NCBI GenBank assembly: GCA_003344405.1
Contig: NOWV01000117.1
Location: 124,001 to 188,000, forward strand
Length of the DNA: 64,000 nucleotides
Direction: 5' to 3'
From: Trichoplax sp. H2
Lineage: Eukaryota > Placozoa > Uniplacotomia > Trichoplacea
Each line of letters starts with the position of its first letter. Position 1 is the stretch's first letter. The position numbers were made by a program, and so were the translations under genes. The notes beneath the pieces are model-generated. The model was not told where the DNA came from and ran no database searches. It saw only the letters and a program-made list of their open reading frames with translations. Below are positions 12,277 to 26,100 of the stretch, piece by piece.

Positions 12277-13107
12277 GACTATAGTATGAGCAAATACTTG
12301 AGCAAGATGTCGTTTCCCACTAGGGCGGTGGATAACGTCTATCTGGGCCTAATGTCATAGTGTACAGTGTACAGTACAACACTCTACAGTACTTAATACC
12401 GTCAGTACAGTACTGTACTGTACGTACTGTACAGTGTACATTGGCCAATGGAATTTCGTCTTTACAGTACTGTACTGTACTGTACAGTACAGTACGGTAG
12501 GAAGTGCAGGGGCAACCTCTTTCAGTACATTTGTCGACATTACTATCGCAATACCTTAGAAACATGACGCACAAGCAGTACCACAGCGCTGGATGATATT
12601 ATGTTGTGTTACTTGTGTATGGTCGTCAGCGAGCACATTTGCCCCCCGGCCTTTTCCCTCAGTGATGGTGGCCCAGAAGGGACAAGCAGGTTTTACATTA
12701 TTTGCCCAACTCTGTACAGTACATTTGTCTACTGCACTGTACTATCACGATACCTTAGAAACATGACGCACTGGCAGCGCTGGATAATATTATGTTGTGT
12801 ATTGGTCGTCAGCCTGCACATTTCCCCCCCTACCCCTCCAGTTATGGTGGCCGAGAAGTACAGTACAGTACAGTACTGTACAATGTACTGTACAGTGCAG
12901 CACAATAGTACTGTACTGTACTGTCATTCTGGGCCACCGTACTCAGTAGTACAGTACTGTAAGTTGAGTGTAACAGTCTTCTGCACTCCAAAATTGGCGT
13001 TCAAACTAAACCTGAGAAAGGTTTAGCCAGTTGGAGCATGGTGGAAGTAAACAAATCAAGACTTTTTATTCCTATTCAGTTGGACTGACTTTACTGTGGG
13101 TTGCAGC

Positions 13108-16100
13108 AGTAGAGTAGAATAAGATATAGTCGACCTTATTACAGGGACATACAGTACTGTAGTTAGCAATTGTAATAAGAACAGCACATACAATGTGACG
13201 CAATGCAGCATAAAAGCAGCACGTTAAAAAGTCACGCATATCGCCATATGGTCACGCATACAGACCTGGAGTGTCTCTAGTCATGCAGTGTTTAGTCATC
13301 AACTACCAAAAGAAGCTTGAACCTTCTTTTAGTTGCCTATGGTAGAGCACTTTACGCAACAAGAGTACTCACCACACAATCCCTGCTGTAAGTACACTAC
13401 CTTAAATAGAATTCTTGGCCATACTGGAGCGCGCTTCTAACGAAATGTCCTTACAGTGCAGTATAGTAGTGTACGTACAGTATACTGTACTGTTTCCTGC
13501 ACACTGTTGTAGACCCAACTATTTAAATGGATGTTTATGTACACTTGGCTGGAACTGTCCTACTGGTGCTGTAGTGCAGTATGTCCTTAACTTTAACAAT
13601 AGTCCAAAAATAATAGTGATATCAATGTTAGTAATAGTCAAAAAATAATAATATTATATATATAGATTAATCTTGGTCAAAAAATACAGTAATAATAAAA
13701 TATATTATATAGAGAGAGTAACATATATATAGATGACGAATCCCCAGTTTCAGCTAAGTGTACAAAAAACATGAAATTCAGATGGTTGGGTCTACAACAC
13801 ACTCATGCACTAGTGCGCCAATGTTACTCATTCACTAGAAACAGTTGCGCAAAATGGACAACTATTTGGAATTTTTCACATTTTTAATAGTTGACATTTT
13901 CGAGGTATGCATGAATTTTGATTGTATTCATTAAACTAATTATTAGCCTAATTTATAGGGGATGTTTTCTATAAGGACATTTGTACTGTATGCAAATATC
14001 CACTCACTCTCTTTTCGTCAACATTCAAGTAAGATGAGCTTATAGATTACAAATTGGCTAAAAAATGAATTCATTCAATTTCGCAAACTTTTAAAATTCA
14101 ATTTTGCACGCATGCTGGCCTATTGTGCAGTGTACAGTATAAGTATGAACTTGTACATTAAATACAATATAGCGTACACTATCACAAGCCCGTCATTATT
14201 CCTCTGATCGATATAGAACATAGGTAGTCGACTAAGTACAACAAGGAGTGCTTAAATTAGGTAGTATCCAGGCCAAAGCAGATAAGCAACAGTCAAAATT
14301 GACAGCTATTCAACTTAAATGTAATCATAGATCAACCTTCGAAATCAATCTTTACTTGAATCCAATCTACTCAGCATTCTCATGTACCAATTTAACAAGT
14401 TGTTACCAAATTACTCCGGTCGAACACGAGCAGCTACTTAACATTTAAATTACTCTAATAATTATATTTGTTGATTGGTGAAATTTCCAATTTGTATAAT
14501 TATGAACTTACGCTGGATCGAAAAATTGGCTACGGAAGAAAACCGCTAATAGAGATTTTATAGACTCGTCCTGGAAGTGAACGTGTCGAAAAGTATCGGA
14601 AAATAAGAAAAATAAATACACACGGAATACACTAGAAAAACTAACTTATATTATTTAAAAGCTAATTGTATTTTTATTTCCCAGCTTAAAACATGAAAGA
14701 TGCTAGCGAAATCTAAAATTTCCTCATTTAGGAACCTTCATGATTGATACCAGCTAGTTAAAAAGATATCGCAATAGTTCTACTCGTATGCCTGAAAGTA
14801 GTACCGTTAGTTTAGTGTTGAGGCTAAATTCCTAATTACTGTAGTATCAGAATGACCACCATGCGCTACCAGTGAAGATTGTGTCTTCGTATATTAGGCA
14901 TATTGGTAATATTGCTACCTTGACTTAATAAGTGATACTCGAGTACGTAAACCAGTGCATTGGGTACACTGAAAAATACTCCTCTAATTTATGATAGCTG
15001 CATAAATGAAAATTCTATCTTCAAGTTGTTGAGATACCATTCACAAAGCTAAAATTACCATTGATTCAAACTATATCGATGCACAAAATATTACTGACTA
15101 CTAACTGCCTTTACATATTTACAATGAACGGGAAGGAACTACTCCTTACTGATTTACAATTATTAAATCTATGTATAATAGAATAAAAATTACGTGATTA
15201 CTCTCTCTATGAAGGGAATTTGTATATTGCAGCATATCGTATTACTTCAAGATTCCTTGTATATATTATTTTTTAATTTCTGCATTATAGGATCAAATGT
15301 ATGAATTATAAGCTTTACCAACTCTACAACATCCTATATAATATTGGCAATATGAAAAACATAAATCATGATTGCTTATTCATCGTAAAGCGTGAAGGGC
15401 ATTTCAAGAGTAAATTAACTGCAGTAATATCTTTCAACTTTTTCCCATAAAAGGAATACGATCCAGGCTCTAATTAGATTATCATTTATTCGGTAGATGC
15501 CTTATTGCTATGACAGATTGAACACGTTATAGTGGTGTACATGCATATTTCTATACCGAATAAAATGAAAAGCTCATATCCTACTCGTATATCAGCCCAC
15601 ATAAACCTACTGTACTAGTATACTCCTATTCAATAATAATGGGCGAACATTTTTCTTACTCTATAATTTCTCATGGATTATCTGTTTAATAAATCAATGA
15701 AAAATCCGTAAATGACTATGATTTGAATTCACAGCCAATGGATGGTAAAACGCAGTTATTCGATATCATAATCGCGACTAATTCTCATATAAATTGTGAC
15801 GATTTATCATTAACTTCTAAGCCCTATATTTGCATGTAGAGTAGCAAATGGATATTTATTGACAAATTTTCCGTTAAGCAGATATGAATTTATCACCATT
15901 ATTATGAATATATATCGGCATTTCCTTTTGTATTGAACCATCCAATATAACCGGCCTCCTAAATTAAAAGTGTGCTTAGTTTATACTTGTATATGAGCCT
16001 TTTTATAATCTATATGAAAGTATCTCAAAAATGATAAAAAAATTGTCTTTGAGGATACTAATTCATTAATCTCATCTACTAATATAATACGTAGATCACC

Positions 16101-17333
16101 CAACAATCTGTCTGTGTTTATGATAATTAATACTATAGGTATTCATATTTTTCCTAAATACCATGCAGAATGATCTATCCGTTCCATACCAAGACTAACT
16201 AATTTACAACGAGACACTGAAGTTAAAAACAATTTAAATTGGTCTCAAGACTTGATCATCATAGCAAGGGTTATGCTTACCAATGGCTTATAAAAGTCCT
16301 ACGAAGTATGTGCTTATATAGCAGTTAATTCTAAAAGAGGCTAATAGCACCCACGTTGCTCTACTAAATAGTTGCTAATTAAATACTAAGAAATTAGCAT
16401 CATAGAAATAAAAAGCATCGAGATGATATAACTAAGGGTAAACAGCTCACAACTTGTATCCACTGCCATCATGGTCACGCTATAACCTTATGATCATAAA
16501 CCAGTTACAACTATAAGAAAGCTCTACAGGTAAAGCATTAAATTTTCACGCTCAGTATGTAAGCCAACAAGTAATTTATTGCCTTCTAGTATATAATCAA
16601 AAAGGATTTTCAATTACGTACCTGATATTATTACAAATATTGAACAATTCTATGCAATCATTTTTAGCTACTTTAATTGTATTTACTTAAGATTTTACGA
16701 AGACGCTTTACCCTTAAAGTAAATTCATCAATACAAAAACGAATTTAACCAATCTAGTGAACATTTACATTATAGTTTTTTTGCCATTAGACAAGTATAA
16801 TATCTACACTGCGTATGCACGTATTTTATTAAAAGTTGGTCTGGTAATCTTAATGTAATGAACAGAAAAAATTGACGGCTAGAATACAAGTTACAGCGTT
16901 GTATTAAATCTCTTCTTTTCATTATAGCTGTTTGAAACTTATGATATAATCCTTATATTACAAATCATTGACATTAATCATCAGAAGCAATCAATCACTT
17001 ACAAAACACTGTATTGTTGAAATGAAATAAGTGTATTTCTATCATAATTTTGAAACTTTCGATAGGGCCAATTTATACACATGTAATCGATCGGAGGTAA
17101 TTGTTAAAGGTGGAATAAGTTACAAATTTATGCTGTATTTTAATAGTCATCGAAAGTAAATCAGTTTGATATCATTATCATCACCTACAAAAAAAATCCT
17201 ACGAAACACTTAACTCCACTTGTTTACAGCGCTTATCAACATTTAGTTCTATTCAGGAGTAGGAGAATCCTATTTAATTCCGATGGAATAGAAATTTGAT
17301 AAGTAGGTATATGACTGTGGAAGTACGAAAAAA
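13108..17333. other. AT-rich stretch with one candidate exon
   Basis: Simple AT repeats occupy 13600-13730. A well-bordered minus-strand exon candidate, 14570-14512, has acceptor cacttccag and donor gtaagt, and reads DESIKSLLAVFFRSQFFDPA from phase 0 to 2. I could not find partner exons. No other coding signal was found. Confidence 0.4.
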
Positions 17334-18410
17334 TTATCCAGTTAACGTCCAAACTGGCTTACTCTGAATCTCCAATACTGGGGGAAATGCTGCATTATCA
17401 GAGTTGCATTTGGGATGCCGTAAGTACGTACACTTACTTAATTCTTCCATCATTTTTCGTAGATTTTCATTCTTCTTTAAATCAGCTTTAGTAATCTTAC
17501 CAGAAATGTTGGTCGATGTATTTATTTGAGGATATAGTTGATGAGTATGGTTAGCACTGGGTTCATCTTTTTTATCATTATTATTTTTCCTATTACCACT
17601 ATCCGCTCTATCGCGCTTACTAGATAATAAACGATTTTCGATAATGTCTTTCTTATTGGATATTAATGCAGGTAGATTTTCCATACTTGATCTATTGGAT
17701 TCATTAGTTTGACCAATATTATTACGATGTTGATTTTGTTCAATTGGCGGCATCTTCACTGTGTGCTCTTGCGATCGATGTGCGTTGGACACCTTAGCAT
17801 TAGCGGAATTATGATTTGATGATGCCACTAAATTTTTCTTATAATTTTCTAATGGTAATAAGACAATATCCGTTGATGATGAACTCTTGGATAGGGCGAT
17901 ATTTTTTTTAAGATCTTGTTCCCTATTAACATTACTATCGTGATTGTCGTAATCGACCACAATCCAAGTTTTTTCTTGGCAAATTTTATGGCCTGAAATA
18001 CTAGGCAAATTGCTATCATGATGACGATGATAATGATGATGACCGTTAGAATGACCTTTATTATGGCGATGATGATTATCTTGTTGGTTAGCCGTATCGT
18101 GATCGGATGTTATTTTAGATTTTTTAAGGTTTTGTTGTTTTTTCTTAAATAATTTTTGTTCACTCGATATATTGCTCAAGCGATGAGCACCTTCACGATT
18201 TAGTTGACTAATTTTCTCTTTGAGTATCATATTTTCGCGTTGATTTTGTACTTTGGCTAAATTCAATTGTCGGCTTGGATCATACTTTGTATAAGTTTTA
18301 TTCTCCTCCATGTCTTGATTAGAAACGGCGCTAACGACGTCTGCTTTGCTTGAACTGCCTTTAAAATAATATTTGACGGTATTACCTTGTATATGTTGTG
18401 CAGCATCCAT
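17334..18410 (-). CDS. Orphan 358-residue histidine-rich, coiled-coil-type protein
   Basis: This is a single open exon on the minus strand with stop TAA at 17334-17336. I start it at the first ATG (18408-18410, MDAAQHIQGN). The frame stays open ten codons further, but only to a GTG. The protein is strongly polar and basic. Residues about 48-98 are Lys/Gln/Glu-rich with helical spacing (NQRENMILKEKISQLNREG). Residues about 112-131 are a His/Asn/Gly cluster (HHHYHRHH). A long Asn/Ser/Lys-rich part follows, and the end has a short helical piece (NENLRKMMEELSKCTYL). There is no signal peptide, membrane segment or enzyme motif. I do not recognise the family; a coiled-coil cytoskeletal or ciliary protein is one guess. 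The length and clean frame make it a real gene; additional 5' exons are possible. Confidence 0.8.
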   Translation of the reverse strand: MDAAQHIQGNTVKYYFKGSSSKADVVSAVSNQDMEENKTYTKYDPSRQLNLAKVQNQRENMILKEKISQLNREGAHRLSNISSEQKLFKKKQQNLKKSKITSDHDTANQQDNHHRHNKGHSNGHHHYHRHHDSNLPSISGHKICQEKTWIVVDYDNHDSNVNREQDLKKNIALSKSSSSTDIVLLPLENYKKNLVASSNHNSANAKVSNAHRSQEHTVKMPPIEQNQHRNNIGQTNESNRSSMENLPALISNKKDIIENRLLSSKRDRADSGNRKNNNDKKDEPSANHTHQLYPQINTSTNISGKITKADLKKNENLRKMMEELSKCTYLRHPKCNSDNAAFPPVLEIQSKPVWTLTG

Positions 18411-20122
18411 ATTAAATGACGATTTAGTAAGTGTTCTCACTTGTAATAGTATTATTGGTAAGTAAAAAGGAAAATTTTTTAATTAATTTAGAAAATTGAT
18501 TGACTAAATTCTTTCAATTATAACCCTACAATAAGTAATATAAAAATAATAAACAACCTTATTGAAAATGTATGATATATTAATCAATTAATATAATAAC
18601 ATTATTTTTGGAGGAGAAAAACAATAATCGCCAAAATTTTTATAGTATGGATTGTAATGAGTACTTTATATTCAAATTTTGACAAGTAATATTAAGTTAG
18701 GTTGTACAAGGATGGGTGGTCTTCTGCTCTGTTAATAATGTTATCATCAATAGGTTTAAAAATTAATTAACTTAATAAAGGGTTTCACCTAACTATAAAA
18801 TTATTTCATTAATGTTAATTCTTTAAGGTAGTTTGGACGTTAGAATTATCTATATTAGAACAACTAAATTATAGTGCGATTCCTTTATTCACCACCATTT
18901 TAAATTCTCATCAATGATGATGGAATAAAGTCTAAATTGAAATTATAGACCATTGTCTACAATTTATTATTAATAAGATTATGCACAATATTTTAAACAT
19001 TCTAACACCGGTATAGGCGCATAGAATAAGCGTAAACTAACACTGGAAATTAATATTTTTATCGCAAATGATTCTTTAACATGAGAGAAATTATTCTAAG
19101 TGCTAGAGGGTGTCATTTTTAAAGTAAAATCTCATCAATCCAATTAATACCTTAGAAGATGCTAATTAAAATCATATTTAATTGATATAACCTATCAACT
19201 AGTCAAGCATTCTCAGAAATCAATCTTTCAGTAAAAACTATAATTGAGTTCACCTTATTCCAAACTCTTATATTATTTTTCGTTCTGTCTACATTTAAAA
19301 TCTCACGCTACATAGAATAGGGTCTAAATTGCTATGGGTAAGATATAATAAATAATTTGCTTATTAAATGGGGAGTGCATATCAATAGGTATTATATTAG
19401 AGGATCTAATTAACGCTGAATATTGTACTGATGCTTATTATAAACTTTATTACTGCATTATTATTGATCGCAGTAAATAGGACTATTATTAGTCGTATTA
19501 CGCTATTTTAAAAGCAAAAAAGTTGTTGACGTTAAAAATGGAGCTTAGTAGTAATAGATTTGAGCTATGGACTAAATTTATTTGTGTAACCATCTGAGCT
19601 GACACATTAGAACGTTGACAGAGGTAAGAGTAATAAAGCCGATTACCACGATGGTAATTCAATACTAAGCCCTAAATCGATTCCCTACCATTCGAATCAA
19701 TCTTAGCCTAGTTACGTCTTAATCTATTTTTGCTAAATCAGAAAGTAGCTGATGGCTATTATACAATAGCGAATCTAATGACGTCCAATGATTATTCAAA
19801 TTACGCCATATCAAACTATTACGCTGATGCACAAGTAAACATAATTTGTAAGTTTATTTCTTCAATCCTCTTAAACATCTGTATACAATTGCCATACAAT
19901 ACCCAAAGATATCAAAACTACATTGATTAGAATGAAATTTATCTACAGCAATACTCTCTAACTGATGTAGCCTGCTTTTAATATGTTAGGTTATAAAACT
20001 CTTTTATCCGACAATAAAAGATGGTGAAGAGGGTTTTTTTCTATTATTTGCTTAAATGATACATAACAAGAAATAGGAATGCAAATCTGCAATTTAGTTA
20101 TCGTATTATCCAGCTAGCTTAC

Positions 20123-20182
20123 CTTTTCACTATCTACCGCTATATAATTGTAATCGTAAACAGCTTTTAAAGATAGCGAAGT
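20123..20182 (-). other. Possible 20-codon exon resembling the start of an SH3 domain
   Basis: On the minus strand an acceptor (aatag) precedes 60 bases reading TSLSLKAVYDYNYIAVDSEK, then a gtaagc donor. The stretch LKAVYDY resembles the ALYDY motif that begins SH3 domains. I found no neighbouring exon with the expected continuation, so chance is quite possible. Confidence 0.2.
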
Positions 20183-23100
20183 CTATTGATATTTTTATTT
20201 GTATATTATTTACTCAGATATTCAATAATAAATAAAAAAATAAATAGATAGAAATTTAACGATCGTATCAACGAACTGCTACTCGTTATCGTGTTAGTAG
20301 CAACCGCCTTGACATGATCATAAATCAAATCTTTACTTATGTTAAGGTCTATAGAAACAGGCGATTGTCTACTTCTTACTCGGATACCCAAAGGTAATAT
20401 AAACATAAAATTGTAATTTAGCACCCATTTAAACTGTCTACAGTGCCATTAATGACGATTTGGTCATAATAACAAAATAATAAATCTTTCTAGCCATGAC
20501 TGCTATAAAAAATAGTCATTGTCTTAGGCCTGAATAAAATCCACGACTAATATATCTATAAATTATACTATATTGTAACCGAGTCATCCTACAAATTATC
20601 TATACTTATATCAATCACTTGCTCGTTATAATTTGATTAATATAATCATAAAATAAATTCTACTGACGCCTACCGCTGTTAAAAGGCGACAAATACTTAT
20701 TACCGACTGAAAGAGAACCTATAAGATAATGAATAGGCAGGCATAAGCGATTGCGACCGAATAAATCAAATGCACTAAATTTAACTATAGGATCTTTATA
20801 TTGATCAGTTAATGGTAATAATCATAAAATAATCTTTACTAATGATAGCAGTCATAGGTAAAAGGATGACCATCAATTATTTTTTATGTAATACCTGAGA
20901 AAAAATGCAAAGAGAAGATCTCAAATTTAGCGTTCATAGGAATTTTGTATAAGTATCCTATCCTTCTATCGATTAAACCAATTCTCAGCTATTGTAGATA
21001 TAGTTCTAAGTTATTTTTACGGCGATTGCGACTATTAAAAATATTGCTGTATTTCACTAAAAACTTGTCTGATAAGTACCCCAAAATGGAGACTATAATT
21101 TACTAAATCCATGAAATGTCTACTGTTAGAATATATAAGATGGAAACACAACATATAACTTATTACAGCTCATTAATTAAACTATACATTAATTTAACTA
21201 TATTTTCCCATATCAGAATATTTCAAACCAGCTATTATCCAATTGACTAGGTAAAAATTTGGATATCTCACAATATTAAAAGAAATAATATAAACTTGCA
21301 GTAATATGACCGTTAGCCTTTTTTACTTTCCCAGAAAATAAATGTTTAATTATTGCTTATTAAGGGTTATTCTCGTGAAAATTTGAACATGCTAAGTCAG
21401 ACTAGTGAATAACACATTTATTTATCTGATCTTTACGTTCATTTTATCATACTGTACTAAGTCGCAATTATAGCATAAACAATTAAGAGAAAACAGAATC
21501 GTATACAATTGGTAAAAAAATTTGAGTTTAATTCATTGATTTATTACTAGTAGTAAACTGGATATTGTACTAGGTTTATTACATCCAATACCAGTTCTTG
21601 TAGGAGAAGTGACATATTGGATATATTTAACAGTTTCACTCCTTCGAATTCAAGCTTATGGAAAGCATATTATCACCATTTATGGGTGTGATTAAATATG
21701 AATTGTGATTAAAATTATTATCCCTCCCATATAGACAGTGAAATCACTTTGAGCCATATAGTAATAGCTTTAAGGATAATCTTATTTCTTTAACTCGCAA
21801 GATCCATTAACATAATAATTTAGCAAATTAGATATTTCTTAATATACTAATATGTACGTATGCAATATCTTCCATAAAATTCGCGTTAAAATTTTGTAGT
21901 ATAGCTGAACTGACCTGTGCTCATCTACCAATTTAGCTATGATCTTGTCTTGAAATGGGCTTGAAAGTGTTCGACTAGACTATCGATCTGTTAGTGCAAT
22001 ATACGTCGTAGTAAAAGTTAGCTGTTTATTAACTAAAATAAATGATTTAAAATTAAGGATACCAAGGCAAATATATTCTTTTTCAATTTAATAAATCTCA
22101 GGATAAGAAGAATATAATATTTAAATAACGAGATAGATAATAATAGTCTAAGCTAATAATTTCTATAAATGTATTCTTTTTTATACTCTTACTTAACCAA
22201 TCGTATAATGATTATAGGAAAACAATAAAGCAGGTGCACACTTCGGTATACCGCAAGTAAGAAAAAAAAATTTTTTAATAAAAGTACTAAATTTATATAT
22301 TCTGTTATTGAAATTTTGCATCATTCTCTTAAACTAAAGGTTACTATCTATCATGGCAAAATTAAACTGACATTGAAAAGAGGATAGCAATGATTGATAA
22401 AATTGTCTTTAATGACATGAGTAATATCGTATTTTTAAAAAGTTACGACATAGAGGGCGAAACAATTAACGTATCTTAACATTTGAATATCAAACGATTT
22501 AAAGCTACTATTGGCGTTGTTTGGCTTATATTATACCATTACCATGGTGATATTGAAGTTATCGGAGAGGACAGGATTTTACCTTATATTAATTAATTAA
22601 TTGACAAGAGGTTAATAAGAAATAGTACCAAATCATCTATCATATTAAATCTGACATGCATCTCCCAATATAGGAAAAGATTTATGACAGATTGCGCGAT
22701 AAAAATTAATTGAAAATTTAACAATAAACGATACTACTATGTCAGATTAGAATTTTTTAAAACAATTATTGTTGAATATTTATTAACTAATGATAAGTTT
22801 GAATATACTAAAGGAAAGAATGAAAATCAGATTCTTCCTATTGACTATACTATACTATAATATGATTTATAGTACTGTATTTTAAGATTGGCTACGGTTT
22901 TATAAATATTTATATTGATATAATTTACTTTTTTATATATTTCTATATAGTGTAGTAGAGATAAAGCTAATGAAAAAGCAATAATAATATCCGTAAATTG
23001 CATCAATTTTAGTAGCGCTGGCCATGATTACAACATCCTGGCCCTAATTTAAGGAGCAGGCTAGCCTAGTAAGTAGCTTAAGTATCTTATCTAAAAATGT

Positions 23101-26100
23101 CGATATCTATATCCGATCATAAAATCTTCATAAAACACGTCATCGTAGATCAATTCTTAGCAACTAATCAAACTCATTCAATCTAATTTCTCTCTATGAA
23201 TGATTGCTATCTAGAATTTTCTAAATTTAAAGTTTTTGTAATTAAAATTCCATGGGATTTTTGAATCGCTGCATGCAGTAAAATTATCAATGGTAGTATA
23301 AAATATGCAAAGGCGAAAAATGGACGATATACAATCTATTAAACTATTCCATTCTTTAAAATATCTTTTCTGATTTTTTAAACAGAAATATTGTAACCGT
23401 AGTTATTGTTATTAGGAAATGTCTTATTATATTGACAGTCATTCTCTACCTCCGCTTTATTCATATTTGACCTCGTTATAGTCAGCTAAAACTGAAAATT
23501 AACATGTCTTCATGGATTATTGATTATTATTGCAATTAATCTAGACTTTTGGCGCTCAGGACACTTTCTTTTCTGTTTAGATCTGTAGCCTGAAGCTATT
23601 GTCGAGTTTAGATTTAAAATCTGGCCTATGAATGTGCCATTACTGTCAATTTTTTGAGATACAATAATATTATCCTGATGTTATATTGATTGCAAAACAA
23701 TGAATTAGTTACACGACTGTAAAACAGAAGAAAGGTTATTTCCTTCCTTGTTGTGTGTTTTTAAAATCTCTACATAAAAAATCGAAATTGTGATCTTAAG
23801 TTTTGAATTTATGCGAAATATTTAGAAATTGGAAGGAACCGTTGTTGAAGGATAATAATTTCTCAATGCTGCTATTGAATAGTAACTATGTTGCAAGAAT
23901 GCCACGAAAATATCTTGAGTCAGCTTCAAAAATATATTTGAAAGATGTGCTATTATGATGAATAGCAGCATCAGTTTAATTTGTGAGCGGAATGAATAAC
24001 GGTAGACATAAAAAAAGTAATCTTATTTACGAAAGTTATTATGAATACAGCTTCAAGATCTTAATATCTAAAAATGGCACGTCTCATTCAATCTTTAAAA
24101 TCTAAGCTAGCTAGATTCCATTCTTTACGAAATAATAAACTCAACATGCTTTCAATCCAAAATGCAAATTAAATTCAATAAATCAAAAATAAATTTTGAT
24201 ACTTGGCTCTTGAAAATTATATAAATGTATTGCAAACATAATTAACGATACTATATACAATGTTTTAGCTTCAATTTGTGGCTAAGCCGTAGATTAATTT
24301 AAGATAGACAGACTAAGAACTGTTTCATAATATGAGCAAAAAATATAAACAGCTGCGTGGCCAGTAGAATTATTTCACGAGTTCCCAATTTATAAATGAT
24401 GGAAACTTACAAAGTTTTGACTTAAATCACCCGTGGAAACTCCGTCAATTATCTAAATTTTCATAGACACTGCGATTCTTCTTTCACTAATTTCTTAAAT
24501 CGATAAAACAATTTTACCAAAGTGTTTTACAAGAAATGTTTAGTTTGAGAAACTGTAACCGTTGTATAGTTTATATAAATATTAACGTAAGGTACAGCTC
24601 TTCTACCATCGCGGTCAATAATAAACTTCTACATATCTCTTAGTATAAGCAATTTTTAATCACTATATTAATATATATCATCGAGATCTGTATTATTATC
24701 AAGAAATGACTCAGTTTAACCCTTTAATTACTTTAGATAATAACCCATTAATAATACATTTCCTATCACGCAATTTGTGCTGATAGATATTTACGCCCTT
24801 GAATTGGTTGACAGCTCAATCAGGCAACTACTGGTGTGAAGAAAGCGTGGAAATCATACATTTTATAGGTAGACATTAAGTAAAGCCATCATAGTTAATG
24901 TAACTCTTCAACACAGATATTGTACAAGTCATCTGTCGACTGCTGATGCATTTGCAAGACACAAGCTAGGCCTCGAGTAGTATACTGGACTATATACTGT
25001 AATGTAACAGCATATAATAAAATTTCCATTACTACTTTACACAGAAATGGAGTACCATACGTTGTTCGGACATTAAGAAAGATCTTAAAATCGTTTAATA
25101 TATTATTTTGTCGCTGAGAATTTTCTCATATTTAATAGTCAAAAAGACAAGGGAGCCAATATTCGATACTGTATGCCAACAGTGGCTTTTCTTCACCTGA
25201 TTTCACGCAAAAATCTCAAAACAATTATCTGTTGTTGCCATTACTTGTAGCCCTATTACAGCTCATCACTTGATTAATTTCATTCATGATAATTTATGGT
25301 TAGTAAATATTGCAGAATACACGAGTATGTCATCTGTCAAATTCTTCTTACATTATAGAGAAATTCATCGCCAGTTCTCATGATATTTATTGCTAAATTG
25401 AAGCCAACGATTGACTGGGATAATTAATTTGCGATGTTAACGTTGAAATACCGTCTGTTAGTCGTGGCTAGTAATACTGATGTGCATATTCCTTAAATCT
25501 TACTAATAATTGAAATGCTGCTCTAACGCAAGTTAGGCGTCGATGACAGAATAAAAATGTTATAAGGTCTTAAATGTTAAACATTCTTTTATAATATTGC
25601 ACACATGATAGGTAGCTAGATCACTGAGTCGTTAAGCATTTAATTAAATCTGCGCAATATTCTATCTTACGATCTCCAACCTTAATACGGTGTTAAAACA
25701 ATTATACTTTTAATTTGGAGCTCAAAATATTAAGTGAACTTTAAAGCATTGATGAACTGTGTTTAGCAAACATTATAGATGGAAAATGATAATTAATGCA
25801 ACGCTAATGGTTTGAAATATACTTTATCTCTATATTTTTATTCATACTAAGCAATCACTGAAATTGCGCTATACAAGGTCAATGAACTATGTTTAACAAA
25901 AGTCATACACGAGAAATTATAATTGATGAAATACCAATGGATTTGAGATGTATATTATTTTTTTTTTGCATTTTATGCAACATAAGAAATCGTTTCACTA
26001 TAGAACGTCATTTTGGGTGCAGATTAGTAAACTTAGTACACTGTGATATACTGAACAGGCCTTGTAGAATAAGCTATATCAGAGGATAAAAATATCGAAT

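Larger units (their letters stand above)
10531..13107. repeat. Complex repeat block: segmental duplication with GTAC-rich hairpins
   Basis: The segment starting gactatagtatgagc at 10531 recurs at 12277, just right of the N gap. 10531-10846 matches 12277-12616, and 11312 to about 11810 matches 12612 to about 13107, with differences mostly in the length of (TACAG)n/(CTGTA)n tracts. The first copy is interrupted by a 465-base LTR-like insertion, and its right part is further tandemly duplicated. Inside each copy two diverged units of about 200 bases (around TTGGTCGTCAGC and CATGACGCAC) are also repeated. ORFs across the block are periodic and occur on both strands, so they are by-products of the repeat and not genes. 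Confidence 0.9.

Noticed and set aside
11313-13026. ORFs of 60-141 codons on both strands across the repeat block
   Set aside because: They are periodic with the 279-base and GTAC repeats, occur in identical copies and read the pentamer TACAG/CTGTA as YSTVQYC-type repeats, so they are by-products of simple sequence.
25889-26089. 66-codon ORF
   Set aside because: It lies in one arm of a diverged 130-base direct repeat (25751/25881); the protein has no domain character.
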